Assembly (NCBI GenBank): GCA_032622095.1
Contig: CP136061.1
Coordinates: forward strand, 214,242,373-214,306,372
Direction of reading: 5' to 3'
Source: Siphonodentalium dalli
Lineage: Eukaryota; Mollusca; Scaphopoda; Gadilida; Siphonodentaliidae
DNA: 64,000 nt
Positions 48,782 through 60,663 of the stretch are shown piece after piece; the stretch's first letter is position 1; every line of letters starts with the position of its first letter. The notes under the pieces were generated by a model that was not told the DNA's origin, ran no database searches, and saw only the letters and a list, made by a program, of their open reading frames with translations. The position numbers were made by a program, and so were the translations under genes.

Positions 48782-49279
48782 CTTACACGAAATAGACACC
48801 GAATTGAGGTATGTTTACTATACACGCAGAACTATGCACACTCTATACGTATACGTATATATATACCATAGGAATGAACACAACTTCGTTCCGACAGCGA
48901 CGGTACTTGTCGACGAAAACTAAATAGGTCGCGAATGCAAGGCCACGCTTGGTGTATATGCATGCTGCATTGGGCGATGACATTCGTCCAGGAGGTAGTT
49001 TGACATTTCATCTGCTGAGAGGGGTCAAATTGACGTTTGGTCATAGTGACATTCGTTTGACTGATGTATGGAAACACCCTTCATCGCCAAATGCGCACTG
49101 TGCGACAGTAGCGTCGGAGCTGGGAACACAGCATCCGTATACCCATGATACTGCAGCACCCTATGCCATATGAGCAACGCCCCTGTGCTGTTACGGTAAA
49201 ATATGTAAATATTTCTAATTGACAATGTAAGCCTGTGCGGATCTAACAGAAATTAACAAATAACGTTTATATTCCTTTA
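48782..49279 (-). promoter_or_regulatory. AMDHD1 5' flank, putative promoter region
   Basis: About 500 bases lie between the start codon and the first upstream MITE (49280). I see no classical TATA box at a meaningful distance that I would trust. The stretch is moderately CpG-containing with a short TATACGTATACGTATATATA patch at about 48845-48865. ORFs on both strands here have no recognisable product. Confidence 0.35.
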
Positions 49280-49781
49280 TTAAAGGCACGTGCGGCCTTA
49301 ATTGTCGAAAATATTCATATTTGTTCCAAACACCGTAAACAGAAAAACATTAAAACGCATACAGTTCCGTTCGTATATACCATGACCATCGCGTAAACAG
49401 CATGTTATCATAAAGACCTACTATATTGTACCTAAGCAAGAGCCTGACTGTGTTACAGAAGACAGCACAATGCTACTGGCTAATCACACACAAATGGCAT
49501 AAACGCTCTTTATTAGTTCCATATCAGGTATTCACCAACAAAGAACGCTCTTTATGTTTACCATCATAATATAAACAAACACCAGAAAAGTAACTTTTTA
49601 TGCTTTTGTTTACATAACAATGGTCAAACATATGACCATAACATACTGTTTATGCGATATTTATTATTTGTATACGGACAAAGTCTATCTATATTTTGAT
49701 GTTCTTTCTGTTTGTGGCGGTTTTTGACGGGTGGAGATATTTTCACAGGATACCCACCGCCAAGGCCAATCGTGTCTTTAA
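49280..49781. mobile_element. TTAA-flanked MITE family C, copy 1
   Basis: Bounded by TTAA at 49280-49283 and 49778-49781. Ends are AGGCACGTGCGGCC on the left and the complement of AGACACGATTGGCC on the right. The interior has AAACGCTCTTTATTAGTTCC, CTTTTGTTTACATAACAA and CTTTCTGTTTGTGGCGGTTT, shared with three other copies. About 494 bp, non-coding. TTAA flanks suggest a piggyBac-type target. Confidence 0.82.
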
Positions 49782-50103
49782 ATAGATTCTCCCACCATGC
49801 TGCTACAGCTCTTCTTTATATGGTATCAATAAAGAGCGTTCGTGTGAGAAGTTTAAAACAATTTAAACATAATCGGCTCAATGGGAGGAACCGCGCGAGG
49901 CCTCTATCCATCGTCTATTTCTTACATCGCAATCGTGTTACACTTTGAAAGTTCGTGAGGAGTAATTCTAGCGTATATTTCCACTCAATGGTTGTTATAT
50001 GGCATATAATATACCATTTAACAGAAATAATGATTCATTTGTTTGTTTATGTTATGCGAATTTCACCCGTGCACGTAGTACTATTCTGCCCAATTTATTT
50101 CTC

Positions 50104-50457
50104 GTGTTTAAAGATACGGGCGGCCTTGGCGGTGGGTGTGCTGTTAATATATTTAGCTCCGTCAAAAACCGCCATGAACCGAAAGAATAGTTACATATAT
50201 ACATACCTTGTTCTTACACCAATCGGAAATATGGCATAAACAGTTTGTTATTGTCAAATGTTTTCCTTTGTTATGTAAACAAAAGCAAACACGTTACAGA
50301 ACCTGGCTTTTGTTCAGATCCAGATATGGTAAACATAAATAGCGTTATTTGTTACTGTTTTTCTGATATGGAATTAATAAAAGCGTTTATATCATTTGTG
50401 TGTGATTAACCAATATAATTGCGCTGTGTTATGTAAACAGAGGCAAAACTTCTGTAA
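50104..50457. mobile_element. MITE family C, copy 2, truncated
   Basis: It starts TTAAAGATACGGGCGGCC and proceeds in the orientation opposite to the 61.7-kb copy, through GTTATGTAAACAAAAGCAAA. It stops abruptly at about 50457 after AAAACTTCTGTAA. The other end is missing. The overlapping ORF 49955-50239 is not coding. Confidence 0.78.
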
Positions 50458-51510
50458 GGGTGGATACACACATGCAAGTAATTTCTGTATGTAAAATCAA
50501 TGTATTTTACATGGTCACACCAATCATTGATAGCATTAGTCGCCTTCGCGCGATTGGGCAATTTCAACAGGCGAGACAAGTGAGCAGTTATCAGCCATTA
50601 TCAAACTAACTGCTATCAAGAAATTTCAGGCCAGTCATAAATGCTTTCATGGATGCCGAAATGAATAAATCCTGTTTGATATATGTTGCTGTTTTTCACG
50701 AGTTTTAATTCATTTCGAAAAGTGGATTTGAGTCTGTCGATTTTATACTTGATTTGTTTCTCGTCATTTCAGGGTCATCCAAAATAAAAATAAAATGTGC
50801 AGAATTTGAAACTCTTTTAGGGCGATTGTAATACACGAGTGTTTAATGTCCCATTAACAATCTGATATGGTGCTATCATGCCTTGAATAACAGGCATTGT
50901 AAAATTAAGAGACAATACCGGTTCGTTGAGATTCCTTGGATAGTTTCAGAGCGAGCTCATATGATAACATTTAATTGGGATTCCCATGCAAATATCCATT
51001 ACCGCGGCAAATAATTAATGCAGGTACAGCGCTGAAAGTAAAAAGACTGACACCACCCCCCCCCCCCCCCCATTATTCACCCAGAATTTACATAACAGTA
51101 TGTTTCTCAAACCAAAGGTTGAACAATTTATTAACTGTCACAATTTTAGCTTGTACACGCTTGGATTATAAAATTTTGGACCATGATTGGGGAGGGGGCT
51201 GGTTCTCGAAAGCTTCAAATAACGAAGGGATTTAGTTGAATGTATCAGCCGGGATTATCTGGGCATGAACGTACAATATGTTTAACTTAAATATTCGATA
51301 GTTGTAAATTTTTGGTATTCATATTTAAAACACAAGAGAGGAAAGGTGACGTAGTTGGGAACTCGTAGAGCTAGACAACCCCTTTTCCCGAATGAAGACA
51401 CACAGCTTCTCTACTCTCAAATTTAAATCTGTAATACTATGTTCATAATTATATGAATAGCATACATTGCTGAATATTAGATTAATCACTCGTAGCATAC
51501 AGACACGACA
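50458..51510. other. Intergenic stretch, nothing recognised
   Basis: AT-rich DNA with a poly-C run (51055-51070) and no element ends or exons I could support. Confidence 0.45.
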
Positions 51511-51513
51511 GAC

Positions 51514-51744
51514 ATGACTGTCAACTACAATATTTATAAGTCAGAAGGCTTCGTTGCTTCATTTGTGTGGGGGTCAGGACTCGGGGTGCTGCATGCCCTC
51601 ATCCACCCGTTGAGGAAATGTGCAATGGTCAGTCCGGTAGCTTCCGGGGTATTGGGGAAATCCTGGGGCCATCACTGGTATAAAAATCAAGAGAAGACTG
51701 ACAATGATTTAAACAGAAAGTCCAACATTTGGGTTATCGCCTGA
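51514..51744 (+). CDS. Unrecognised short ORF, 76 codons
   Basis: A complete ATG-to-TGA ORF starting MTVNYNIYKSEGFVASFVWG, with a glycine/small-residue-rich middle (GSGLGVLHALIHP) that could form one membrane segment, then a polar lysine/asparagine tail. Base use is less AT-rich than the flanks. I recognise no family and see no splice signals, polyadenylation signal or promoter. It could be a small single-exon gene, an exon, or chance. Confidence 0.25.
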   Translation: MTVNYNIYKSEGFVASFVWGSGLGVLHALIHPLRKCAMVSPVASGVLGKSWGHHWYKNQEKTDNDLNRKSNIWVIA

Positions 51745-51954
51745 ACAATTATTTTAAGTGGCCTGACGACTTCGTTCGGTCAACGGTTCTCGGCACGTTC
51801 AGATCTTGTCTCACTGTGGTCAAACATAGCCGCAATGATTTGGTTGTCAACGGACACATATTACATGGTCTGTATGATCCATGTAAAACGACAAATACAC
51901 GACATTTACAGAGATTACATACATGTGTGTATCCACACTAAACACTATGCTATG

Positions 51955-52296
51955 GTCAAATGTTTTTCCTGTGTTATGTAAACAAAAGCAAAAAACGTTA
52001 CAGAACCTGGCTTTTGTTAAGATCCGGATATGGTAAACATAAAGAGCGTTTATATAATTTGTGTGTGATATAGCCAATATAATTGCGTTGTATTATGTAA
52101 ACAGAAGCAAAACGTCTGTAACACGAGCAGGCTCTTGTTTACGTACACCATCGTACGTCTTGACGACAATATACTATTTACGCGCTGATTATGTTTGGCA
52201 TATGAACAAAACTATATATATTTTAATATTCCTTCTTTTGATGGCGATTTGAAAAAATAGGAATATTTCTGCAACGAACGCCGCCCGTGTCTTTAA
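51955..52296. mobile_element. MITE family C, copy 3, truncated
   Basis: It starts inside the family at CAAATGTTTTTCCTGTGTTA and runs to the end ACGCCGCCCGTGTC followed by TTAA (52293-52296). It is the complementary half of the copy at 50104-50457, in the same orientation, with about 180 bases shared by both. They are either two truncated copies or one copy broken with a local duplication. Confidence 0.78.
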
Positions 52297-52304
52297 AGTA
52301 AGCA

Positions 52305-52495
52305 TTCTCAGTTCTAAAGTCAGAATTAGAGGCAGAATTCCGACTTATTAAATTTAGTTTAGAAAGTCAGAATTCTGAGTTATGAAGTCAGAATTCTGGC
52401 TAATAAAGTCAGAATTCTGAGTTTATCAATCCAGATTCTGTGTTTATTGAATCAGAATTTTGACAAATAAAGTAAAATTCTATTTTATAAAGTAA
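52305..52495. repeat. Minisatellite of GTCAGAATTCTGA units
   Basis: Seven or so units of about 22-25 bp contain the palindrome CAGAATTCTG, decaying toward the right end. Confidence 0.8.
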
Positions 52496-52504
52496 GAAAT
52501 TACA

Positions 52505-52830
52505 GTGTTTTGTGTTGTCCGGGTGATAAATTTAGCAATATTAAAGAGAATTTCGTTATACTAGTTACGTGGTTCTCATTTGAGAAGATGCGGGCTAAGT
52601 CGTGGGTCATGCTCCGATGATTTTTGAGGCAGTTATCAGGAGTTATGCCCATTTGTTTTGTTTTATATATATCTCGGGGTCTTTTTTTTGCGTTGTCCCG
52701 GATAATAATTTCGGTAATATTCGGCATATTTGGTACGTGGTTCACATTTGAGAAGACGCCGCCGCAAGTTCGTTTATGGTTGCGGTCCGATGAATTTTGA
52801 AGGAGTTATGCCCCCTTTTCGACTCCCACC
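52505..52830. repeat. Two-unit tandem duplication, period about 185 bp
   Basis: Both units carry GTCCGGGTGATAA/GTCCCGGATAATAA, ACGTGGTTCTCATTTGAGAA/ACGTGGTTCACATTTGAGAA and CCGATGA(T/A)TTTTGA with GGAGTTATGCCC at the end. Diverged and non-coding. Confidence 0.7.
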
Positions 52831-52932
52831 TAATGTCGGGGGACATAGGTATGCGCACTTTTATTAATGTTGCATTTCATATATATGCATGATAATTTGA
52901 TGCGCACTATGGCTGAATTTGTAACTCTCACA

Positions 52933-53306
52933 GGTTTTCCGTGATAACGTTACCCAGGTCGGGTCAATTGGGATAAAGTTACACAGGTATGGGGGTGTGA
53001 CAAAATTTCTAAGGTTAAGCAACTATAAAAATGGCCGCTCCAGTACTTAAATATTTATAAATTTACGGCCAATTTGGATCTTATTTTGGCTATAAACTGA
53101 ACAGTGTATACAGACTCCTACATCACGCAAACATGTCTCCGAATGGGAAAGCGATTGAAAGGACGGACATAATTGTTCCACAAACGACCTTCTCTCGATA
53201 ACTTTTAAATCCCGTTTATTGTGAGATTAATATTAACCTGGGTAACTTTATCACAATTTGTCCCAACCTGGATAACTTTATAACAGAAAACCGACCAGAG
53301 TGACCA
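52933..53306. mobile_element. TIR element, about 370 bp
   Basis: Inverted ends of about 60 bases: left GGTTTTCCGTGATAACGTTA and then ACCCAGGTCGGGTCAA; right TTGTCCCAACCTGG and then AACAGAAAACC. The interior is unrelated and non-coding. No clear target duplication. Confidence 0.75.
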
Positions 53307-53308
53307 AT

Positions 53309-53600
53309 TCGGGAAGTCGGTAGCCGAGAGACAGCGTACTGCTCTTGTGCATCATGATAGCGGACCGGGGATCGAAACCTGGTCAGGGTATTCTGACAAA
53401 AATCAGAACTCGGTCACATACCAAGTTTGTCAGGCTGAAAGTCTCATTCGAAATCATTGAATAAAGATCCGAATGCAAAATGCCGACTTCCCTCATTACA
53501 TGTCCAGATATGTTGTCGAGGGTGCAGTATGCTGTCCGATCGGTTGCTGACATTAATGACTGACCAGTGTACACGCATTGGTGTGTGCACATTAAAGATC
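53309..53600 (+). mobile_element. tRNA-derived SINE-like element
   Basis: Positions 53316-53390 contain an A-box-like GGTAGCCGAGAGAC and, about 45 bases later, a B-box-like GGGATCGAAACCTGG. This is the spacing of an internal RNA polymerase III promoter. The downstream body (to about 53600) is not tRNA-like. It does not fold as an intact tRNA, so a decayed tRNA-derived SINE head is the best reading. The 3' end and tail are not identified. Confidence 0.6.
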
Positions 53601-53859
53601 GCCACTGGAGTCACCACAGGGTTATAAAGTTACTCGACCGTGGTAACTACACGGTCCTCCGTTTAATCTTCAGTAAATTGAAGGCGTCGGAGTAATATGT
53701 AGAAGATATCCACTATATGGCTGCTTCCAGTCATTATCGCATATTATAACAGCCTTATAATTATATACTAGCCCATTCTTCTCTAGATATATTGAAAGCG
53801 CATTTGCGGTTAGAAAATCAATGATTTTTCAAATTCTCAATATGTAAAGTACTGAAAAC

Positions 53860-54050
53860 CCAAGTTTAAACCTCATTTAAACTCGACGGCCGGATTGTAC
53901 ATTTCAGGTTTAAACCTGTTTTGCGAAAACCTCTACGTTTATACCCCCGTTTGATGGCTAAATTCGTGGTTTAAACCCGGAACCACATGTTTAAGATGCA
54001 CATTCTGCATCACAGGTTTAAACATAGCCCAGCCATACCAGGTTTAAGCA
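53860..54050. repeat. Island of GTTTAAAC palindromes
   Basis: About eight irregularly spaced copies of GGTTTAAACC-like words, some forming the longer palindrome CAGGTTTAAACCTG (about 53907-53920). The surroundings are not tandemly organised. Confidence 0.65.
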
Positions 54051-56110
54051 GTAGTATATCTATATCGTCAAGCTAAACAGTCGTACTTGCCTAATTCGAA
54101 CCGCCGTGTTCCATAGAAAGTGAAAACAGATAAGTACGTAATGGTTACACCCCCTCACTCGGAGATGTGTACCTAGAGGAACAACCCGGAACGAGCTACA
54201 TGTATTCAATGATGGGGTGTAACCGATTTACACACTGCTGTTTTGCTGATTAACATAGTTGGGGACCATAATGGAAATTGGGGACCATAATGGAAATAAA
54301 TGGTCTTAGGACTGTTTTCTTATGCTATCCCCGATGGTTTTTGATCACATGTTAGTGCCGGACAACTCCTTTACAGTCTCATACCCTATATAAACGCCAT
54401 ACTCATGCTGGGCATTGGTCAACTGCGGTAGTGGTTATGTACCACTTGGTATCACATCCTTCCTCAGTTGACCATTGTCCAGTAATAATTCAAATAATTT
54501 GATATTTCAATATCTTTACAATTCGTGTTAATCTGTTACTTGTTACATGTATATCACATATATACCATGTATTCCTGTTTATTTTTATCTATACATGTAG
54601 GTTGTCCTATACCAATATGTGTGTTGTCCTACACCAATATGTGTCTTAAAGACCATTAAAACGAATCTTATCTTATCTTATCTTAACAGTGTAGGAATGA
54701 GCATGCAGAATTGAAATGTATCACGATTCGTTGAATCAAACGTTTCTCCGATTCATACAGTGTCCCCAAATGAATATTGTCTTCGCCGACTATCAGATCC
54801 CGTTGTCCCATAGTTGTTCACGAGCAAGCTGTGCATGCGTGCTCAATCAAACATGAACGTTGTATTTAAACTAGACCAATCACACGAATCATGACGGGAA
54901 GAGTAATACTGTTGCACTGGATGATCGTGGATATGAATTCGCATGTGGAGCCATTCAGTCGGATCCTCTGAGTAAAGGGTCTGCAACCATATTTATGCGA
55001 TATTGTTTGAACGAATTTCGGCATGTGGAGAAGATCAAGTGGCACTCACAACTATAGCAGAATTTACAGCAACTGGAATTTTCATGCTTGGCACAACATT
55101 AGTTAGAAATTTTAAACCACATGATATAGGTTGAAATTGTTGCCGTGCATTGCTGGATATTCCAACCAGTAGTTAGCAGGGAAGTTGTTGTTTTTAGACC
55201 AAACGTATTCTTCTGTAACAAAGTGGGATAAATAAAATCAATTACAATCAAACTGATTTATTGCATATGCAAAAGAAACATACACAAATCGTCATATATT
55301 GTACAGGTAATGTATAAAACACAAAGTAAGAAAACAATTCATCAAATAATATTAACTTTGACCATTGACCCGAATAGGTTGAAGAACTGAAGCAAACTTC
55401 CAACTGCAATGCATGTTATGACAAATTTTAAATGAATGTATTTTGTATATATCTCAGCTCACATTCATGCACTACAGACAATCTGGCTGATATTTGTTAT
55501 CCATGTATTCAGTATGGTACTCTTTAAATAATATCTGAAAGCTATATCTCTAAACTTGGACAATTTTAAACTATCGGGACAATCCATACCTATGGTCGGC
55601 CGGAACTTTCCAACTCTCGTTTGCTTCACTTTTCCAGCTTATGAAAATTGTGACCAAATTAGCGGATGAGACATCAGTATCACCCCATTTCCCATGATCC
55701 ATGATCCACGTCTATAACGGCGACGATATACTACCGTATAAAATACGGAGATAAACCGCTTCCGTGCCCTCAGGTTTGTCGACAGCAACACAACAATCTC
55801 GATGCAACGAGATTCAGAGTCATAATAATATGCTTAAATTCTTATATCTAAATAAATACATGTAACGGATATTGAGAAACATAATTATACACAATAGACT
55901 AATCATAGTTTATAGCAGAAGTATACACAAAGTGGCGAATGTCTGAAATGGGATTAAGGAAATCTTTCAGTTTCTTCTCTCTTTTTAGTACGACGGCCGA
56001 ATACAATAACATTAGTTTTATTATTATTTATTATCAATTTCCATTTATGACAATATTCAGAATAATCGTTCAGGTTAGGGGAGCACAGGCGCACTCGGTT
56101 ATATATAGTC
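54051..56110. other. Intergenic stretch with retroposon tail and repeat debris
   Basis: A (TCTTA)n tail at 54665-54686 preceded by ACCATTAAAACGAATC looks like the 3' end of a LINE or SINE. Segments near 55020-55160 and 55590-55690 resemble decayed GACGTGGC-type repeats (GGAACTTTCCAAC). No exon or RNA gene is seen. Confidence 0.5.
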
Positions 56111-56116
56111 CGATGG

Positions 56117-56499
56117 TTAACCCTTTACCCAACAGAAGGGCCCTGTGCCAATGCATTCTCTTATATATGCGAGTCGACCATAGGTCGCCTCGCATATATA
56201 AGAGAATGCATTGGCTTAACACATTAAAAATTATAAAATTGTTAAAGAATGTAAGAAAAATGGTAAAAAGTGTTAGGCCAATGCATTCTCTTATATATGC
56301 GAGGCGACCTATGGTCGACTCGCATATATAAGAGAATGCATTGGCACAGGGCATAACTGTAACTATCACAATGTGGTCAAGGAGCCGGTTCCAATGATAT
56401 CCACATTTGTATGGTTCTATTGAGACAGACCGAAGATATTTTAGGCTGTTGAAGCTTTATTTGGCCGGTTTTGGCCGTTTTTGTTTGGTAAAGGGTTAA
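56117..56499. mobile_element. piggyBac-type MITE made of nested palindromes
   Basis: TTAA (56117-56120) followed by CCCTTTACC, and GGTAAAGGG followed by TTAA (56496-56499), are the classic piggyBac ends and target. Inside, two 69-base hairpins (56147-56215 and 56277-56345) are each nearly perfect palindromes and are also reverse complements of each other. They are enclosed by GCCCTGTGCC/GGCACAGGGC. The 61-base spacer has TAACAC/GTGTTA at its ends. ORFs of 130 and 99 codons are palindrome artefacts. No transposase. Confidence 0.88.
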
Positions 56500-57434
56500 G
56501 GGAAATCACCTTATGAATATCATATTACATATTAACAGATATATACATTGATATACAAACAAAAATAGATGATGATCATACTAACAATTATTCAATGTCA
56601 ATGTCAATGAAAGAGAAGAGTCTACGAAGGGTGTGCGTCTTTCATATTGAAGACTTCATTTAACATCTGCTTTCATGGTATACCTGGGTTTAAAAGGTAA
56701 CGTTTTCTCACATCTTTAAACAATTCACGTTCTAAAAAAATAATGCACTATGTGTTTCATTGCGAGTATGGCATTGTGGGTATAATCTATCCGGTAAATC
56801 AATATTACACCAGCGGTCTTTTTATATGCGTAGCTGGTGATTACATGTGCAAAATATGGCTATACTAAAGTTACGATGTTTGGTATCAATCGTATATATC
56901 AGATAGTCTTCAAATTGTATATCATGTTTAAGCATTCTATACATTATTGCCTTTCTACCAGATGTGTTTATATCAGATTTCCATGTATCGCGGACCCACT
57001 GATAAGATTTGACTTGATATAGAAAATTAGTTGGTCACTTCGTTAGAAGGGACTGACCGCAATCTACTAAAATTTGACTGATTTTGTTTATCCATTGAAA
57101 ATTTGAGGCTGACGGCCCACTTAGCTTCATTGCTAACACATAAGATTTTACAGTATCTATTGGAATTCACTTTGACAACTTGAAATCAGTACAGTTAAAT
57201 ATTAAGTGGTACCCTGTCACGCTCTCCATATATACTATAAGTGCACGTGGATGGTATGTCTCGCGGACACACACGCTTTATACATCTCGACACAATTTCT
57301 GTTTGAGAAATTTGAAAGGTCCAACATATATAGCCATGTCCCCATGCAATAGAATACATGTATAGACAAATAAGGCTGTCAAAAAGGCATTGCTCGTAAA
57401 ACAAACTATTTTGGACTCGATTGCTGCTCGCTGC

Positions 57435-57625
57435 TCATGGTTGACACAAGTAATTGTGCTGTGCAGAGCAATCGACCTCCACGAACTTGTAATTGTAATA
57501 CTGATCCAAGACTAAGCACCCATTTATGTTTGAGTCCATTCCTCCTAATCCTGCACTGTGGAAAGTTGCATATGGTACCGAGTATGTGTCAGATCCGACA
57601 TCTATCCCATCTACATACACACTTT
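57435..57625 (-). CDS. C-type lectin-like domain protein, last exon
   Basis: This exon begins after CTCCACAG (57626 onward) and ends with TGA at 57435-57437, giving 62 residues plus a split codon. Near its start it reads VYVDGIDVGSDTYSVPYATF; in the middle GCLVL; at the end FVEVDCSAQHNYLCQ. The spacing of the three cysteines is that of the last part of a C-type lectin domain, where Cys2 and Cys3 pair and Cys4 closes the long disulfide. The usual WND calcium motif before Cys3 is replaced by FVEV, so classical sugar binding is doubtful. Upstream exons, including any signal peptide, should lie at higher coordinates; I could not identify them. Confidence 0.85.
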
Positions 57626-58700
57626 CTGTGGAGGAATATATATGAAATAATATAATAAATCATTAGCAATGGAGGAAGATATATGAAATAATATAATAAT
57701 TATTCATATTTTCTACGATTGTCCCATGCCCCCCTTGTAAAGCCTGTTTAAAAAAGATTTTGAAGCTTGGTTCGCAAAATCCAGTACATATATCTATGTA
57801 AAGTCACTTATTTTGGAAATTAAGAATAGATGTAGAATTGAACGGATTATAGCTCTTAATAACGACCATATCTACGAATTCGACTATGATTGGTATCAGA
57901 GTTACGATGGCAGTCATGCACCGAAATGTAGTAATCATATGTATAGTGTACGAATGAGCCAATGTATCCCGCTATATTTTTTGCATTCAAAAAGAACCGT
58001 ACAATACTATTTATTTTAACTTAGTTCTTGATTTATTGTACTTCACGTCATTATTACAGGGAACGCATGAGAATCGTCCACTAAGTTAATTGTTAAAAGA
58101 GCATACCACATGCGCGAATTTGTCGAAGAAACAAATGAGCACCCCCCCCCCCCCCCCACACTACCCACCCAATCCCTTCTTTTTATTTCTGATTTATAGT
58201 TCTGATTGATATTATCATGTTAACAAATGGATAGTGTGTCACTATACTTTATAAATGCATGACTATATGTTTTTGTATCTTCAAGTTAATATGCAAATAA
58301 AGTTATTTAAAAAATATTTATATATATGATAAATCGTTGGCGATAACGAGGAAACATATTCTTGGGTAAATAATAATACTAACGGATACTTTTTATATAG
58401 CGGTTATTGCATGAGTTTCTATATAAACACTGATTGGACATTTACATCATTATTACCCCATGGATTGGGCAATGGCTGACACTTCCTTTCGGACTCTGTC
58501 ACCGGCTGGGTATACCCGTATGTTGCTTTCCATATTTAGCGCAGGTAATTCCAGCAAAAACAAACCCTCATATTAAAATACAACTAAGATGTTTTGCATA
58601 CAATAGCACAATTTTACTTTTCTCAATGAACTCATGTAAAGACGCTATTTTCTCCCAACTATATTCATTTTCTATATATTATTAACTATCCTTCTGTATA
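57626..58700. other. Presumed intron of the C-type lectin gene
   Basis: AT-rich, with a poly-C run at 58143-58157. Short + strand ORFs (57813-58019, 58434-58685) show no family similarity. No second lectin exon is recognised. Confidence 0.45.
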
Positions 58701-58720
58701 TCTATATCTATATTTGCGAA

Positions 58721-58759
<39 letters not shown>

Positions 58760-60300
58760 GTTCTATAGAAATTCACAGGGGACCATCTAGATGATGCCAA
58801 AGGGGTCTACTAGGGGTAGCTTTTTACGAGAAAGATAATGGTCGGGGTTATAATTTTCTAAAGTGACGCCGTTGTTGACAGGGGCAGAAAAGGGGGAGGG
58901 GCAGACACAAAATTTGTCGCCGATTGCCACCAAACTTATATATAATCATGCCCATAATATGAGGAATCTAATGGCGTGGTATAAATATGTTCAAAGTCGC
59001 GCCGTTCGCGTCAGGGGTGCCCGGAAGGGGGTAGGCAGATTTTTTTTTCTGTCGCCGATTGCCACGAAACTTACATATAATCATCCCCATGATATGAAGA
59101 ATCCAACGATGTGGTTTAAATATGTCAAAAGTGGCGTCATTTGAGTCAGGGATGAACGGAAGGGGAGAGGGGCACCAAAATTGATAAAACTAATTTTAGC
59201 GCCGATTTCCACCAAATTGATATATATTCTTCTTCATGATACAATGAATCTAATTGTGCGATTTAACAACGCCAAATTGTTGTTTTTGGATGAGATATTG
59301 GGAGGGGTGGGCACTAAATTTGATAATAAGTCGCCGATTGCCACCACACTTATACAAAATCATCCCCATGGTATGAGGAGTCTAATTGTGTGGCTTTTAT
59401 CTGTCAAATGTGGCCTCATTCGAGTCAGGGTTGCATTGAAAGGGACAGGGGCACCAAAATTGATGCAAACAATATTTTTAGCGCCAATTTCCACCAAATT
59501 GATACACGTTCTTATCCTTCTTATCCATGATACGATGAATCTAATCGCGACTTAAAGACGCCATAGTGGTGCTGTTTGGGTGAGAGATGGAGAGGGGATG
59601 GATTGGCACCAAATTTTATTTAAAAAAATGTTTAGTTGCCGATTATCACTAAACTTATAAACAATCATCTCCATGATATCAGGAGTGTAATCGTGTTTTA
59701 AGGATGTCACAAGTTGGGCCATTCGAGTCAGTGGTATATAGAGATGAGAGGGACACAACAAATTATATTTATATGTTTAGTGCCGATTTCCACCAGATTG
59801 ATACATATTCTTCTCCGTGATACGAGGAATCTTATCGTGTGATTTAGATGCACCAAATTGGTGCCCTATGGGTGAGAGATATGGGGACCTTAAATTTGAT
59901 ACGAATTTGTATACTCGCCAATTTTCACCAATTTCATATATATGCATCTCTAATCGCTAATGAGTCTTAGTGTGTGTAGCTTGAGTCCGGAATAGGGACG
60001 GGAGGGTCACCAAAACTGATACAAAATATTTTTAGTACCAATTACCATCAAATTCAGACACGTTCTTCTCAAATGATACAAGAAATAAAATCGTGCTGTC
60101 TGTCTGTCTTTTTGTCTGTCTGTGTGCGTTCTATATATAACTTCACGCGGTACAATCGAGATGGCACCAAGGCGTTCTAAGAGGGGTAACTTTTTACAAG
60201 GAAGATAATGGTGCGGATTGAAATTTTCTAAAATGACGCTGTTGGTGGGAGGGGAAATTTTTAAAATATGGTGAAATAGTTTTGTCGCTGATTTCCATCA
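58721..60300 (+). repeat. Tandem array, unit about 140 bp, headed by (TGTC)n
   Basis: A (TGTC)n run (58721-58759) is followed by about ten units marked by CGCCGATTGCCACCAAACTT, ATAATCATCCCCATGATATG, GAATCTAAT and GAGTCAGGGATG. A second TGTCTG run (60098-60124) restarts the head sequence (GATGCCAAAGGGGTCTACTA versus GATGGCACCAAGGCGTTCTA), so the beginning of the element is partly repeated. In-frame ORFs of 93 and 124 codons result from a unit near 141 bp. Confidence 0.85.
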
Positions 60301-60663
60301 AACGAATACATAATCACTTACGCAATATGGCGTTAAATCACATTTGGTGTCGTTTGCGTCACGGATGGCGTGCGGATATTCACTATCATTGGTAAGATTG
60401 CTATTTGACGATATCCACATATAAGTTATATACAGTCACCAGGCCATCTCCATATCATTTTAAGTATAGTTGGGCGTTCACATTTCACAATCCCCACATA
60501 TGGTGACCCACATAAGTCACTTGAACAATTATATCTTCTTAACAGTCATATGTATATGGGAATGGCAATCAAGGCACTCACACAATGAGCTAGCAAAAAG
60601 AGATAACTAGAAGAAGCATTAAACGTATATTTATCATTCTATATTGAAGAGATACATATATTC

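Noticed and set aside
53309-53390. Functional tRNA gene
   Set aside because: Only the promoter boxes are tRNA-like. I could not form an acceptor stem or a full cloverleaf.
55939-56331. 130-codon ORF as a gene
   Set aside because: It reads through the nested hairpins, and the mirrored ORF on the other strand encodes the same peptide words. It is a palindrome artefact.
58863-59555. Repetitive protein of about 47-residue units
   Set aside because: The frame stays open mainly because the DNA unit is near 141 bp. Units drift out of frame beyond 59555, and no start context or other exon supports it.
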